From Sulfopaludibacter sp035606355 (GTDB taxonomy: Bacteria > Acidobacteriota > Terriglobia > Bryobacterales > Bryobacteraceae), in NCBI GenBank assembly GCA_035606355.1, contig DATNFO010000066.1, forward strand, positions 1 through 64,000: a stretch of 64,000 nucleotides of DNA, read 5' to 3'. The notes under the pieces are model-generated. The model was not told where the DNA came from. It did not search any database and saw only the letters and a program-made list of their open reading frames with translations. The position numbers and the translations under genes were made by a program. Positions within the stretch are counted from its first letter, which is position 1; every line of letters starts with the position of its first letter. Below are positions 1 to 7,565 of this stretch, in pieces.

Positions 1-137
1 CGCCGCCCTGCGGGCGTCGCCAGGCTCCACTCCCGCCGGGGCGGCAAAAACCAAACCCAGCGGGAATAGGGCAAACTGTAGTTACTGGGTGGGGCCAAAT
101 GTAGCCATCGAGGTGGGGCCAGACCGGACCATCGAAC
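1..137. mobile_element. Possible insertion-sequence terminus (IS21-like repeats)
   Basis: Two imperfect direct repeats of about 23 bases, both beginning gtggggcca and both ending accatcga or gccatcga, lie back to back at about 91-135. Multiple short terminal repeats of this kind are typical of IS21-family ends. The plus frame starting at base 1 is open for 22 codons and stops at about 67, which would fit the tail of a transposase or helper gene whose body lies outside the window. The neighbouring gene remnant at 138 loses homology to its family exactly here, as expected for an insertion junction. No transposase domain is visible, so the family name is a guess. Confidence 0.35.
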
Positions 138-1686
138 TCAAGCGCCCCCGAGGATGATGAAATCGGAACATTTGAAATTCTGGTGATAGGCAAAAAGGTC
201 CTTTTCCCGGTACTGAAATCCTCGACTGGCAACTAGGCCTTTGAATCGCTCGAAGAACTCAATCTCCGTTACAGCAGCGTGGCTGTCGGCAGGGTTGACG
301 ACAAATGAGGGAAAACCGAACTGCTCATCCTCTCGCGCGACCGGAGCTGGATCTCCCGCTTGCCGGGAGCCGGTGCGGAGTTCCTTCGTCAATTGAGCCC
401 GGCTCAATAGTGGCTCTAGAGCGAGATAGGTATGGATGATTTGATCCCTATTGTCGGCGAGTTATGCAGACGCATCAGACAACAGCTTGTTTACTTCCGC
501 CTTTTTCGCCTCTAACGCCTTCTCTTCTGTCCCCAAGGCCTCAAGCTCAACGGCAATCTTTTTGTCCTGGGCCTCTTTTTCCCGTCTAAGCTGCTCATCA
601 TGGCGACGTTTCTCTTGTGCCAGTGTCTGCTGCAAATCGTATTGTTCTCGCTTTGCGCGATCAAGGTTCTCCTGCTCGGCGGCGATGGCCTCCTTGATCT
701 TCTGCGTAATTTCCGCAGACTGCTCTTGGATGTACTGCGCCACCCTAGCTTCTTTAGCAGCTTCGAGCGGTTCGTCTAGCAGGCCGGAAGCGAAAAGGGC
801 ACCCGCAAGTTCTTTCACCGTCTTCTTGTCGCGATCGAGGGAGACTCGAACATTCTCAAGTAGATCGGACTGAGTTGGCAGGACTGCGAGGCGGTCTTCA
901 GCTAACGCGTTTACAAAGTCGTTGAACGTGCTGTCGAACGCGGCAAGTGATTTAGCGCTTTTGTATCGTTCGACCAGTGGTTTGAGTAGCTCGGCGTTTT
1001 CGCTGACATGCGCTTCTTAGGTAGAGTCCGAAGTGCGAGGATGCCAGGCTTCAAAAGCAGATTGTAGGTGAACGTTGCACGGCGAACCCAATCGCGGGTG
1101 CGTGCGTGTCCAGAGAAACCTCTACCGACGCCTCGTGGCCATGCTCAACCCTGAACGATTGGAAGTCAGAATAATCCACGGAGAACAGTTCTGGTGCCGC
1201 GGCATAGAATGTCACTTCGAAGTAGTGTTCACCGTCAATAGGCGGCTGGCACTCAGTCCGAAAGACGCCATAGACGGAACCTTGTCCATGCACCATGACG
1301 TTGGGCGCGGGGGGCCGTTCGAGCGGACTGCCGGTGTCGAGTAGGAGGTCTCTTGGGTGGGAGATGACTGTTCCTGGGAAGGAGATGACCTCAATCAGCT
1401 CTCCTGGGTCTGGCTCACGGGCCGACTCAGATTGAATGCGGAACGAGTGCTCTGCTGGGTGAACGGTAGCTGATTCGAGCGATCCCACGATAAGCAAACC
1501 GGGCTCAACCCTGAACGACTCGCGCCCAGTCAGCCTCCAGAACACGAGACCGTGGCTGAGGAATTCATCCGGGTTGACTGCCAAGCCGTCAAGCCCTGCA
1601 AGGGGTGCAAGAGTGACGAGATTGGAGGCTGGTCCCCCAGGGTACTGAGCTACCACGAAAATATACTGCGATCCGACCTTGGGCAT
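138..1686 (-). pseudogene. Decayed McrB-like AAA ATPase gene, truncated before Walker A
   Basis: Three minus-strand pieces read as one broken gene. The first piece (1686-1051, 211 aa) is a beta-rich N-terminal region. A frame change near 1080 leads to a piece reading RRATFTYNLLLKPG. A second frame change near 1015 leads to a strongly charged coiled coil (about 1015-462, rich in E, K, Q, A). An in-frame TAA at 462-464 then separates this from the final piece (461-138), with no change of frame. That final piece ends FKCSDFIILGGA then a stop. In McrB-type and related AAA ATPases a similar SDFxILxG segment runs straight into the GTGKS/T nucleotide loop, so the ATPase core is missing. The layout suggests a former defence or restriction ATPase, inactivated by two frameshifts, one nonsense codon and a 3' truncation. 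Sequencing error could explain some lesions but not the missing core. The family assignment rests on one short motif. Confidence 0.55.
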
Positions 1687-1770
1687 AATATTGGGCCAAC
1701 CGAAAAGTTCCTGCTAGAGGCTCAGCGAACAAATACAGAAACCGCATCATACCGCGTTGCTAGCCGTCGC

Positions 1771-1832
1771 GTTTGTCCGGCCTGCTGCACCGCCCTGATC
1801 GATTCTGCCGGTCGCAAGGAGCTCTTTTCGTC
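1771..1832. repeat. Degenerate repeat, matches 2365-2433
   Basis: This segment and 2365-2433 share gtttgtccggcc, then tgatcgatt.tgccggc, then a C/T-rich end (ctcttttc / cccttttc). The copies differ by several substitutions and small indels. The left copy sits directly upstream of the decayed DUF433 copy. It is probably a remnant of duplicated intergenic DNA. Confidence 0.45.
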
Positions 1833-1851
1833 GACAAGATAGACTGTTGAT

Positions 1852-2091
1852 ACGCCGCTGTCGGAGCGCATTGTCGTCGGCCCCAAAATCCTCGCTGGCA
1901 AGGCGGTGATCCGCGGGACGCGGCTTGCGGTCGAGTTCATTCTTGAACTCCTCGCCGCGGGCCAGTCTGAGAACGACGTCCTCACCAATTATCCTGGCCT
2001 GACGCGAGAGGACATCTTCGCCTGTCTATCGTACGCCAGTTGTCGGGGCCCACGAATGCAAGGCGTTCTCAACCCCAACGACGGCTGCTAA
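1852..2091 (+). pseudogene. Decayed DUF433 antitoxin copy
   Basis: This is a second, damaged copy of the DUF433 gene at 3515-3745. The shared core includes IRGTRLAVEFILELLAAGQS and YPGLTREDI. At the position matching the start ATG of the intact copy this one has ACG, and no other good start precedes the conserved N-terminal segment. A GTG at 1906 could only begin a shortened protein. Near the 3' end one extra base relative to the intact copy shifts the frame, so the YLVHEYKGFL tail is replaced by unrelated residues. DUF433 proteins are small DNA-binding antitoxins usually paired with a DUF5615 toxin, which is not seen here. Loss of the start and of the tail together argue for a pseudogene. 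Confidence 0.7.
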
Positions 2092-2538
2092 GTAGTTCCA
2101 CCCAAAACCGGCTGTTTCCATAAGCCATTCCGGATCAATCATTTTGCCCGTGTCTCCAGGCCGTCAAAAGCCCCTTTGTTTGACCTGAGGATTTTGGCCC
2201 GGCAAGTTGAGCAAATGCCCGGGGATCAATCACTTCCGGCGAATTCCCGAAACTGCGGACAACCGATTCGATGGTTAGCAGGACTCCGTGGGTTGTCCAC
2301 CCCCAGCCGGATTGACTGCGAAATCGTGTGATTCTGTCGAAGACTATATACGCCAGAGCGCGCCGGTTTGTCCGGCCGTGCGCCCCGCGGATGATCGATT
2401 TTGCCGGCCGACGACGAACCCTTTTCATTGCACCGGTTTCGTTGGCCTGGTTGGGTGCCCAAGCCAAAATGAACTGACGCGCCCCGCCGAAGTTGGAAGA
2501 TGAGGAGGTTACTGCGATACTGAAGATGAGGTTCCATC
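2092..2538. repeat. Gene-free stretch with degenerate repeats
   Basis: No convincing gene is present. Bases 2121-2190 match 4001-4070 as a direct repeat of about 70 bases with the shared cores ttttgcccgtgtctc and cctttgtttga. A shorter third match (ttttgcccacgtctccagg) lies at about 3802-3830. Bases 2365-2433 match 1771-1832. On the minus strand both long copies carry a common string (caaacaaagggg or caaacaaagggt, then gagacacgggcaaaat), so they may be vestiges of the 3' end of one former gene. Confidence 0.5.
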
Positions 2539-2700
2539 GTGGTAGCCGACGGGCAATTCGACGAAAAGCTTGAGGAATCGGCAGCAGCTTGGATCGCGGC
2601 GAATGCGATCGATAGCGACGCATTGCCGACCGATTTGGCCGATCAACACGATCACTACCTCTACGGTCGCCCCAACAGGGACATGAGGGCCAGGAGCTGA
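2539..2700 (+). CDS. Small ORF upstream of UPF0175 antitoxin, unknown function
   Basis: A GTG-initiated reading frame of 53 codons begins VVADGQFDEKLEESAAAW and ends with an acidic/His-rich stretch (DLADQHDHYLYG) and a basic tail. Its stop codon lies one base before the ATG of the UPF0175 gene, which suggests translational coupling. The composition is protein-like and it lacks ATG only because a stop lies at 2527. I do not recognise the family. It may be an extra part of the toxin-antitoxin operon, or the 3' remnant of a longer gene whose front is lost. A clear Shine-Dalgarno sequence is not visible. Confidence 0.4.
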   Translation: MVADGQFDEKLEESAAAWIAANAIDSDALPTDLADQHDHYLYGRPNRDMRARS

Positions 2701-2701
2701 A

Positions 2702-2968
2702 ATGAACGTCGCCATCCAACTCCCCGACGAAGTCGGCCGGGCGCTCATGGCAAGAGGCGCCGACCTCACGCGCGCCGTCCTCGAAGCGGTGGCCATCGAG
2801 AGCTATCGATCCGGGGCGATTACGCCGGCGCAGGTGCAGGAGATGCTTGGTTTCCGCTCCCGCTGGGAAACGGAGTCGTTTCTTCACCGCGCCGAAGCTT
2901 ATCACGACTACACCATGGATGATCTTGATCGGGACATTGCCGCTATCCGAGACACATCCCGGCAATGA
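2702..2968 (+). CDS. UPF0175-family antitoxin
   Basis: The 88-residue protein begins MNVAIQLPDEVGRALM and contains LTRAVLEAVAIESYRSG and the helix-turn-helix-like ITPAQVQEMLGF, which is the usual UPF0175 layout. Members are small DNA-binding antitoxins that neutralise and autoregulate with a downstream PIN-domain toxin of the DUF3368 type. Here the stop overlaps the toxin start as ATGA at 2965-2968, a classic coupled pair. The start ATG follows the small upstream ORF by one base. Length and motif order are normal, and the gene looks intact. Confidence 0.85.
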   Translation: MNVAIQLPDEVGRALMARGADLTRAVLEAVAIESYRSGAITPAQVQEMLGFRSRWETESFLHRAEAYHDYTMDDLDRDIAAIRDTSRQ

Positions 2969-3447
2969 TTGCTGTTGCCGATACCTCTCCGGTTTGCTAT
3001 CTCATCCTAATCGGCAAGGTTGACCTGCTTCCGGAACTCTTCAGCAGCGTGCTCATACCTCGAGCTGTTGTTACTGAACTGCTCCACGAAGATGCTCCGG
3101 AAAGCGTTCGCGCCTGGGCGGCTAACCTTCCATCCTGGACCTCCGTCCACGACAATCCAGCTGGCCTGATGGCCGGCATGGAGAAGTTGCAGGCTGGCGA
3201 GCAGAATGCCATCTTCCTCGCTGAAATGGTCCAAGCCGACATCGTTCTGCTCGACGAAAAGTCCGCTCGCCGCGTTGCCGCCGACCGTGGTCCGCGTGTG
3301 ACTGGCACGCTGGGTGTGCTCGGCGAAGCTGCAACACGTGGACATGTTGACCTCGTCGCAGCAATAGAGTTGCTCCGAAAGACGAACTTCCGATACTCGC
3401 CAGCGTTGTTGAAGGCAACCCTGGACCGATTCGGCCCCAAAGAATAG
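2965..3447 (+). CDS. PIN-domain toxin, DUF3368 family
   Basis: This 160-residue protein shows the PIN nuclease pattern: an N-terminal acidic residue in IAVADTSPVCYL, a glutamate in VVTELLHEDAP, and the central LQAGEQNAIFLAE followed by IVLLDEKSARRVAADRG. The downstream GTLGVLGEAATRGHVD is typical of DUF3368. Such toxins are Mg-dependent RNases that act on cytosolic RNA when the antitoxin is degraded. It overlaps the UPF0175 gene by four bases, so the two should be made together. All expected acidic positions appear present, so the toxin is probably functional. The exact RNA target cannot be inferred. Confidence 0.87.
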   Translation: MIAVADTSPVCYLILIGKVDLLPELFSSVLIPRAVVTELLHEDAPESVRAWAANLPSWTSVHDNPAGLMAGMEKLQAGEQNAIFLAEMVQADIVLLDEKSARRVAADRGPRVTGTLGVLGEAATRGHVDLVAAIELLRKTNFRYSPALLKATLDRFGPKE

Positions 3448-3514
3448 TGAGGCCGGTTCTGGCAACGAGCTTGGTGACGGTGGACAGCCGTCGGATGCAC
3501 GGTAGACTGTGAGC

Positions 3515-3745
3515 ATGCCGCCCTCGGAGCGGATCGCCGTCGACGCTGAGATCTTGGCTGGCAAGCCCGTAATCCGCGGGACGCGTCTCGCCGTCGAGTT
3601 CATTCTGGAACTCCTGGCCGCCGGCCAGTCGAACGACGAACTTGTCGCCAACTATCCCGGCCTGACCCGCGAGGACATCCTCGCCTGTCTATCGTACGCC
3701 AGCTATCTGGTCCACGAATACAAGGGCTTCCTGACTCCAGCGTAG
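3515..3745 (+). CDS. DUF433 antitoxin, intact but without visible toxin partner
   Basis: A 76-residue protein starts at ATG 3515 (a GTG two codons upstream, at 3509, is an alternative) and reads MPPSERIAVDAEILAGKPVI followed by RGTRLAVEFILELLAAGQS, NYPGLTREDI and YLVHEYKGFL. DUF433 proteins are winged-helix-like antitoxins normally encoded just before a DUF5615 PIN-like toxin. After this gene there is only repeat-bearing, gene-free DNA up to the radical SAM gene, so the toxin has been lost or never accompanied it. A decayed second copy lies at 1852-2091. The gene follows the DUF3368 toxin by about 67 bases on the same strand. Confidence 0.8.
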   Translation: MPPSERIAVDAEILAGKPVIRGTRLAVEFILELLAAGQSNDELVANYPGLTREDILACLSYASYLVHEYKGFLTPA

Positions 3746-4154
3746 ACTCGCACGCCTCTCTCTGCCGACCGGCCCGAACGTAGAGATCTCTGCCCCGGCG
3801 AGTTTTGCCCACGTCTCCAGGTTGTTAACCAGACCGGTTTACTTGCCAAAACCTGCTAACTGGAGGGTTCGGCGCGGACCGAGAACTCCTCTCTTCTCCG
3901 TGGCTTACGCAGAGAGCGCGTCAATCTCCCAATTTCGCAGGGACGATTGGAAGCCAACTGCGACCTCCCGAACCCGAGACGCCGGTGGGGCGAATTTGAG
4001 TAGCCCATTCATAATCAATATTTTGCCCGTGTCTCTGCGCCGTAAAACACCCTTTGTTTGAGTTGGGGAGCCAAATCGGTTGACAGCTTTTCAAATTGGA
4101 GAGGCCTTACCAATCCCCGATCGATTGCGCTGGCCGGGATGGCCCAGACTACTC
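3746..4154. repeat. Gene-free stretch with repeat copies
   Basis: I see no credible gene here. Bases 4001-4070 are the partner of the 70-base repeat at 2121-2190, and 3802-3830 is a shorter match to the same unit. With the two DUF433 copies placed to the left of each long repeat, the pattern suggests an old duplication of a DUF433-plus-repeat unit, with later insertions. Confidence 0.5.
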
Positions 4155-5801
4155 TTATGCATCCACCCAGTTTCTGCGGTCGACAATCGTCGGCGGTTCG
4201 TGCCGAAACCCGCGCGCGAGCCGTTTCTCCTCCCGCAGACTCGTATACCAAAGGACCGGACCGAGAACCCTGCTCGCAATGGCGGGCAGAATGCCAAACT
4301 CCTGCTCGATTTCCTTCCGAAGGTCCCGGATCTGCGACGCCACCGGGCGGTTCACGCTCTTGAGCCGGCGCTCCATTGCCCAGAGTACAGCGGCGTAGGC
4401 GTGCCGGAGTAGCCCGGCTTCCCGCCGAACGCGCTCGCGAACACGCACGTCCGGATGGTTTTTATGCCGTTTCCAACCCTGGAGCGTCGTGCGGCAAATG
4501 CGGAAGAGACTCGGTCCATTGCGTTCAAAATCCCGCAAGAAAGCGGTCTCCAGGAACTCCTTTGACGCGTCCCGCGAAATGGCCTCATGTCGAAAATTGA
4601 ACCGGTCTTGCCCGTGTATGTCTGCTAAGTCGACGTCAGGGAGCAGCCTCCCTTGCTCAAGCATCTCGCGATACAGCGGCGTACCCGGGACCGGAGTGTA
4701 CAGCATGAATTGGTGTAGGTCGGTCTCGTGCGAGACGGCCCGCTCAATATCGTCCAAAATGTTGTCCGGCGTGTGGTGTTCCAGTCCCAGAATGGTAGAC
4801 CCCAGCAGGACAATCCCGTGTTCTCGGAGTTCCCGCGTTAGACGTAACGTGTCGGCCCCGTCCAGCTTCGCGTACCCTGACTGCGCCGATTCGAGTCCCA
4901 GCCAGATGGAGGAAACACCTAGCTGCACCAGTTCTTCGTAACTGTACTTCCGGATGGCATTTGCCGAGGAGAAGATGTTAAACGTCCAACTCTTGCCGGC
5001 GGCCCTCATCAACGCAAGCAGGTCCATGGCGCGTCGCCGCTGCAGAAGGAAGTTTTCGTCCATGATGAAAAACGATCTCACATTGCGTGAAGTTTCCGCG
5101 TCCTCCATCAGCCGGAACAGTTCCTCCCCGCTGGAGTACAAGTTCAGCACTTTCCCCTTGCCCCCAAAAAATGCTGATGTGGTGCAGAAGTTGCACCCCA
5201 TTGGGCACCCGACAGACGCAATGATGGTGGCGGAGGTGTCCGTCTTATCAGGGATCTTCACGCCCATAACCCGAAGGTCGAAACCGGAAGAGAGGGCTGG
5301 GTGGTGAAGTGGCGCACCCGGTTCTTCGCCCAGATATTGCCGCATCCACGAGATACCATCTCCCTTCACAATGTGATCTGCGTCGAGCATGTGTTCGATG
5401 TCGGGGATCGCAGCCACATGCCCGCCCACCACAATTGTGGATTGTGGTGAAAGTTCTCGGACCATGCGGCACATCTCGCGCGCCTTCCCAACGTTCACGA
5501 TGATCGAAGAGATGCCCACTACGTCGTACCGATGCGCTACCAGTTCGCGGGCAAATGCCTCCAGGGTCGGGAAGTCCAGGACCGTGCTCGGAGCGGAAAT
5601 ATTCGCCTGGATCATAAGGATTCCCCAGGAGCGATGAAATCGCCGCACGGAGAAAGAGCCCTGCGCCCGCGTCACCTGGTTGTGATACAGTTCCATCGGG
5701 TTAATCGCGCGGCTGCCAAATTCATCGTTTTGGGCATAGGGCCCGAACACAGATGAGAGCAACACGCGGGCCCGGATGCCTTTCGGGTGGGTATTATTCA
5801 T
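4155..5801 (-). CDS. Radical SAM protein with B12-binding-like N-terminal domain
   Basis: The 548-residue protein has a Rossmann-like B12-binding segment at about residues 75-160 (HRYDVVGISS, TIVVGGHVAA), then the radical SAM cluster motif CPMGCNFC at about residues 198-206, which supplies the CxxxCxxC ligands for the 4Fe-4S/S-adenosylmethionine site. Later elements (FFIMDENFLL, WLGLESAQSG, GLEHHTPDNI, YTPVPGTPLY) match the radical SAM barrel of the B12-dependent class. The last ~130 residues are a basic helical tail. These enzymes perform radical methylations and rearrangements on lipids, cofactors or peptides; the substrate is not predictable. The gene stands alone between toxin-antitoxin modules, with no maturation partner. 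The start ATG at 5801 lacks a strong ribosome-binding site. Confidence 0.85.
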   Translation of the reverse strand: MNNTHPKGIRARVLLSSVFGPYAQNDEFGSRAINPMELYHNQVTRAQGSFSVRRFHRSWGILMIQANISAPSTVLDFPTLEAFARELVAHRYDVVGISSIIVNVGKAREMCRMVRELSPQSTIVVGGHVAAIPDIEHMLDADHIVKGDGISWMRQYLGEEPGAPLHHPALSSGFDLRVMGVKIPDKTDTSATIIASVGCPMGCNFCTTSAFFGGKGKVLNLYSSGEELFRLMEDAETSRNVRSFFIMDENFLLQRRRAMDLLALMRAAGKSWTFNIFSSANAIRKYSYEELVQLGVSSIWLGLESAQSGYAKLDGADTLRLTRELREHGIVLLGSTILGLEHHTPDNILDDIERAVSHETDLHQFMLYTPVPGTPLYREMLEQGRLLPDVDLADIHGQDRFNFRHEAISRDASKEFLETAFLRDFERNGPSLFRICRTTLQGWKRHKNHPDVRVRERVRREAGLLRHAYAAVLWAMERRLKSVNRPVASQIRDLRKEIEQEFGILPAIASRVLGPVLWYTSLREEKRLARGFRHEPPTIVDRRNWVDA

Positions 5802-5996
5802 TAGTTCTGAACGGGCAGATCGAAGGAGAGTCGTGCAATCCGTTGAGCGGCCACAATCACGTTAGCAGGTTTCATGGGCAGTGACACGCGCGTCGATGGT
5901 CACTGCTTACTGGACTACGTGCAGATTTTGAAGCCGCGTCCACCCGCTCGACGAATAGCGGGAGTTTGCGTGGGCCGGAGGACTGGCGGGTCACCT

Positions 5997-6428
5997 TCAT
6001 CGCGCCAGCGGGTTGCGCCAGCGGAGCCGGCTAAACCTCCCAAAATCGTTGTCTGTTGAGCAGAGCTCCGCCCCGTGCTCAATTGCCAGAGCCGCGAGAT
6101 GAGCGTCCGTGGTCAGGTTTCCGCCGGTACCCAACGGTGCAATGAGATCACGCATCGTCTGTAAATGTCGGGCGGTAGGTTCAGGGACAGTCACCGAACC
6201 CTGCTGCAGCCAGGCATCGACGACGTCGAAAGCCGCATCGACGCTCAATGGTTTCTGAAAGATTCCTGATCTCGTGGTCAAGCGGAGAAATGCCAGGAGA
6301 ACGATCCAAGGCAGCCCTACCGTTTCCGTTCCGGAAACAGCAGCTTCCAGCCACTTCTTGGCCTTGTCATGGTCTGGAGAATCCTGATTGACCGCATAAA
6401 TCAATAGATTGACATCGACGACGATCAT
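5997..6428 (-). CDS. vapC: VapC-type PIN-domain toxin
   Basis: The 143-residue protein begins MIVVDVNLLIYAVN, the canonical VapC start with the first catalytic Asp. The C-terminal LTTDAHLAALAIEHG and LCSTDNDFGRF supply the later acidic residues of the PIN nuclease site. VapC toxins cut tRNA or rRNA in the cytosol. Its ATG overlaps the stop of the upstream ribbon-helix-helix gene (ATGA at 6425-6428). The protein is full length for the family. Confidence 0.9.
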   Translation of the reverse strand: MIVVDVNLLIYAVNQDSPDHDKAKKWLEAAVSGTETVGLPWIVLLAFLRLTTRSGIFQKPLSVDAAFDVVDAWLQQGSVTVPEPTARHLQTMRDLIAPLGTGGNLTTDAHLAALAIEHGAELCSTDNDFGRFSRLRWRNPLAR

Positions 6429-6685
6429 TTCCGTAGGGCGATCTTCCGGCTCAACTCTTCATCTTCTAACGCACTTGCGGCTTCCAGCGCCTTGTCCCAC
6501 CTGAAATTCTTATCGCTGCCGAGAGAATAGGACTTCTGCACGAAGTAGCGCCGTTTGGTTTTCCCCTGCGTCAGACCAGCACGCACGGCCGAGTTGAGCG
6601 CTTCCTTAAAAGAGATCCCCCGCTCCTTCATGGCCGTATGGATGAGAGCCTGCACATCCGGCTCTAAGGTGATTGTGGTCCTCAT
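6425..6685 (-). CDS. vapB: VapB-type ribbon-helix-helix antitoxin
   Basis: The 86-residue protein starts MRTTITLEPDVQALIHTAM, a typical ribbon-helix-helix DNA-binding strand and helix, followed by FKEALNSAVRAGL. The C-terminal half (EAASALEDEELSRKIALRK) would wrap the toxin. It is the first gene of a two-gene operon with the overlapping VapC. VapB dimers usually repress their own promoter, which here would lie at about 6686-6740 where AT-rich, partly symmetric catcatag/atgatgc elements are seen. Confidence 0.88.
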   Translation of the reverse strand: MRTTITLEPDVQALIHTAMKERGISFKEALNSAVRAGLTQGKTKRRYFVQKSYSLGSDKNFRWDKALEAASALEDEELSRKIALRK

Positions 6686-7067
6686 ACTTTACATCATAGC
6701 ATCATCTAGTCTGCTGTCATGATGCTACAGGAGAAACGGTTCGAAACAGCGCTTAGCGCGCCGCGACTCCGGCGACACCGAAGAGATTCAGCATGAAGTT
6801 GCCGTCACTGACCCTGATCGGCGGGCCGCCCGAATCTGGGTCAGATGGCGATTAGGGCGTATTACGGCCACATAAATAGAGACCCGGTAAACTTCGCTGA
6901 GTGCCACGCGGTTCGGGACGATCAACAGCGGCGCACGCGTTCACGAGGCCTCTCTGGTAGCGATCTGCCGGCGCAAGCCGCAGCCAATACTGCAGCGAAC
7001 ATCAAAGTAATTGAGGCCGGCTCCGGTGTATCTACCGCAAAGTCGACGGGATCCTATGACGGTCTGA
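6686..7067. other. Intergenic stretch, mostly without recognisable content
   Basis: The left end should hold the vapBC promoter. On the minus strand around 6760-6840 a short frame ends SDGNFMLNLFGVAGVAAR before a stop, which looks like the tail of a lost secreted-protein gene. An open frame on the plus strand (6845-7129) has no family features and overlaps the frameshifted gene to the right, so I do not call it. Confidence 0.4.
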
Positions 7068-7551
7068 TCACGGCTTTCCGATCGCGGGCGAGAGAACTCC
7101 CTTTTCATCGAGGCACATGGGCCCCTTAATCTTCACGCCCGAGAGGCGCGGCGTCTCCGCGCGGGCGTAAATCTGCGCGAGGGTGCGGTCGAAGTTCTCC
7201 TCGATTTCGCCCCGGCCGGGTCCTTCGTTGGCGCCGGTAAAGACGCGGCCTTTTGGTATAACCGGCCAGCGGCGTCAGGAGGACGTCCTGCGGTAGCTGC
7301 CTGAGCTCAGACTCCTGTTCAACAATCGTGATATTGGACGTGTAGCGCTTCCCGGACCGCAGCAGCGCGCGCTCGTCCTTGTCCCGGAGAACCTGCACGA
7401 GCCAGCCTTCCGGCAGCAGCGAGACGATTTTAGCGGCCGACCCTTTCAACAAAAATAAGACTTTCCCGTACCTCAGGTACGAGAAAGATAGCCATCTGGC
7501 GCCTGTCAACTTGATTTCAACTGCCGGGTCGTATCGCCACGGGTTCTCCAT
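7068..7551 (-). pseudogene. Frameshifted gene of unknown function
   Basis: The minus frame starting at 7551 (MENPWRYDPAVEIKLTG) is plausible protein up to about TPLAGYT near 7260, after which it turns into an arginine-rich shadow. From about 7258 another frame takes over with convincing content: PKGRVFTGANEGPG, then EIEENFDRTLAQIYARAE, SGVKIKGPMCLDEKG and a stop at 7068. The simplest reading is one gene with a single-base frameshift near 7258. I do not recognise the family. A strong hairpin at 7461-7487 lies inside the first half, which makes the N-terminal part uncertain. Confidence 0.4.
7461..7487 (-). terminator. 12-base hairpin, terminator-like on the minus strand
   Basis: The arms ctttcccgtacc and ggtacgagaaag pair with one mismatch around the loop tca. 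On the minus strand the stem is followed by TCTTATTTTTG, as in a rho-independent terminator. No minus-strand gene lies directly upstream of it except the questionable 7068-7551 frame, which contains it. Confidence 0.45.
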
Positions 7552-7565
7552 TTGTTTTCAATCAC

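Noticed and set aside
2135..2965. A 276-codon minus-strand frame across the repeat area and the UPF0175 gene.
   Set aside because: It overlaps a well-supported antitoxin gene on the other strand and is Arg/Pro-rich without domain features.
6845..7129. A 94-codon plus-strand frame before the frameshifted unknown gene.
   Set aside because: No ribosome-binding site, no recognisable motif, and it overlaps better coding signal on the minus strand.
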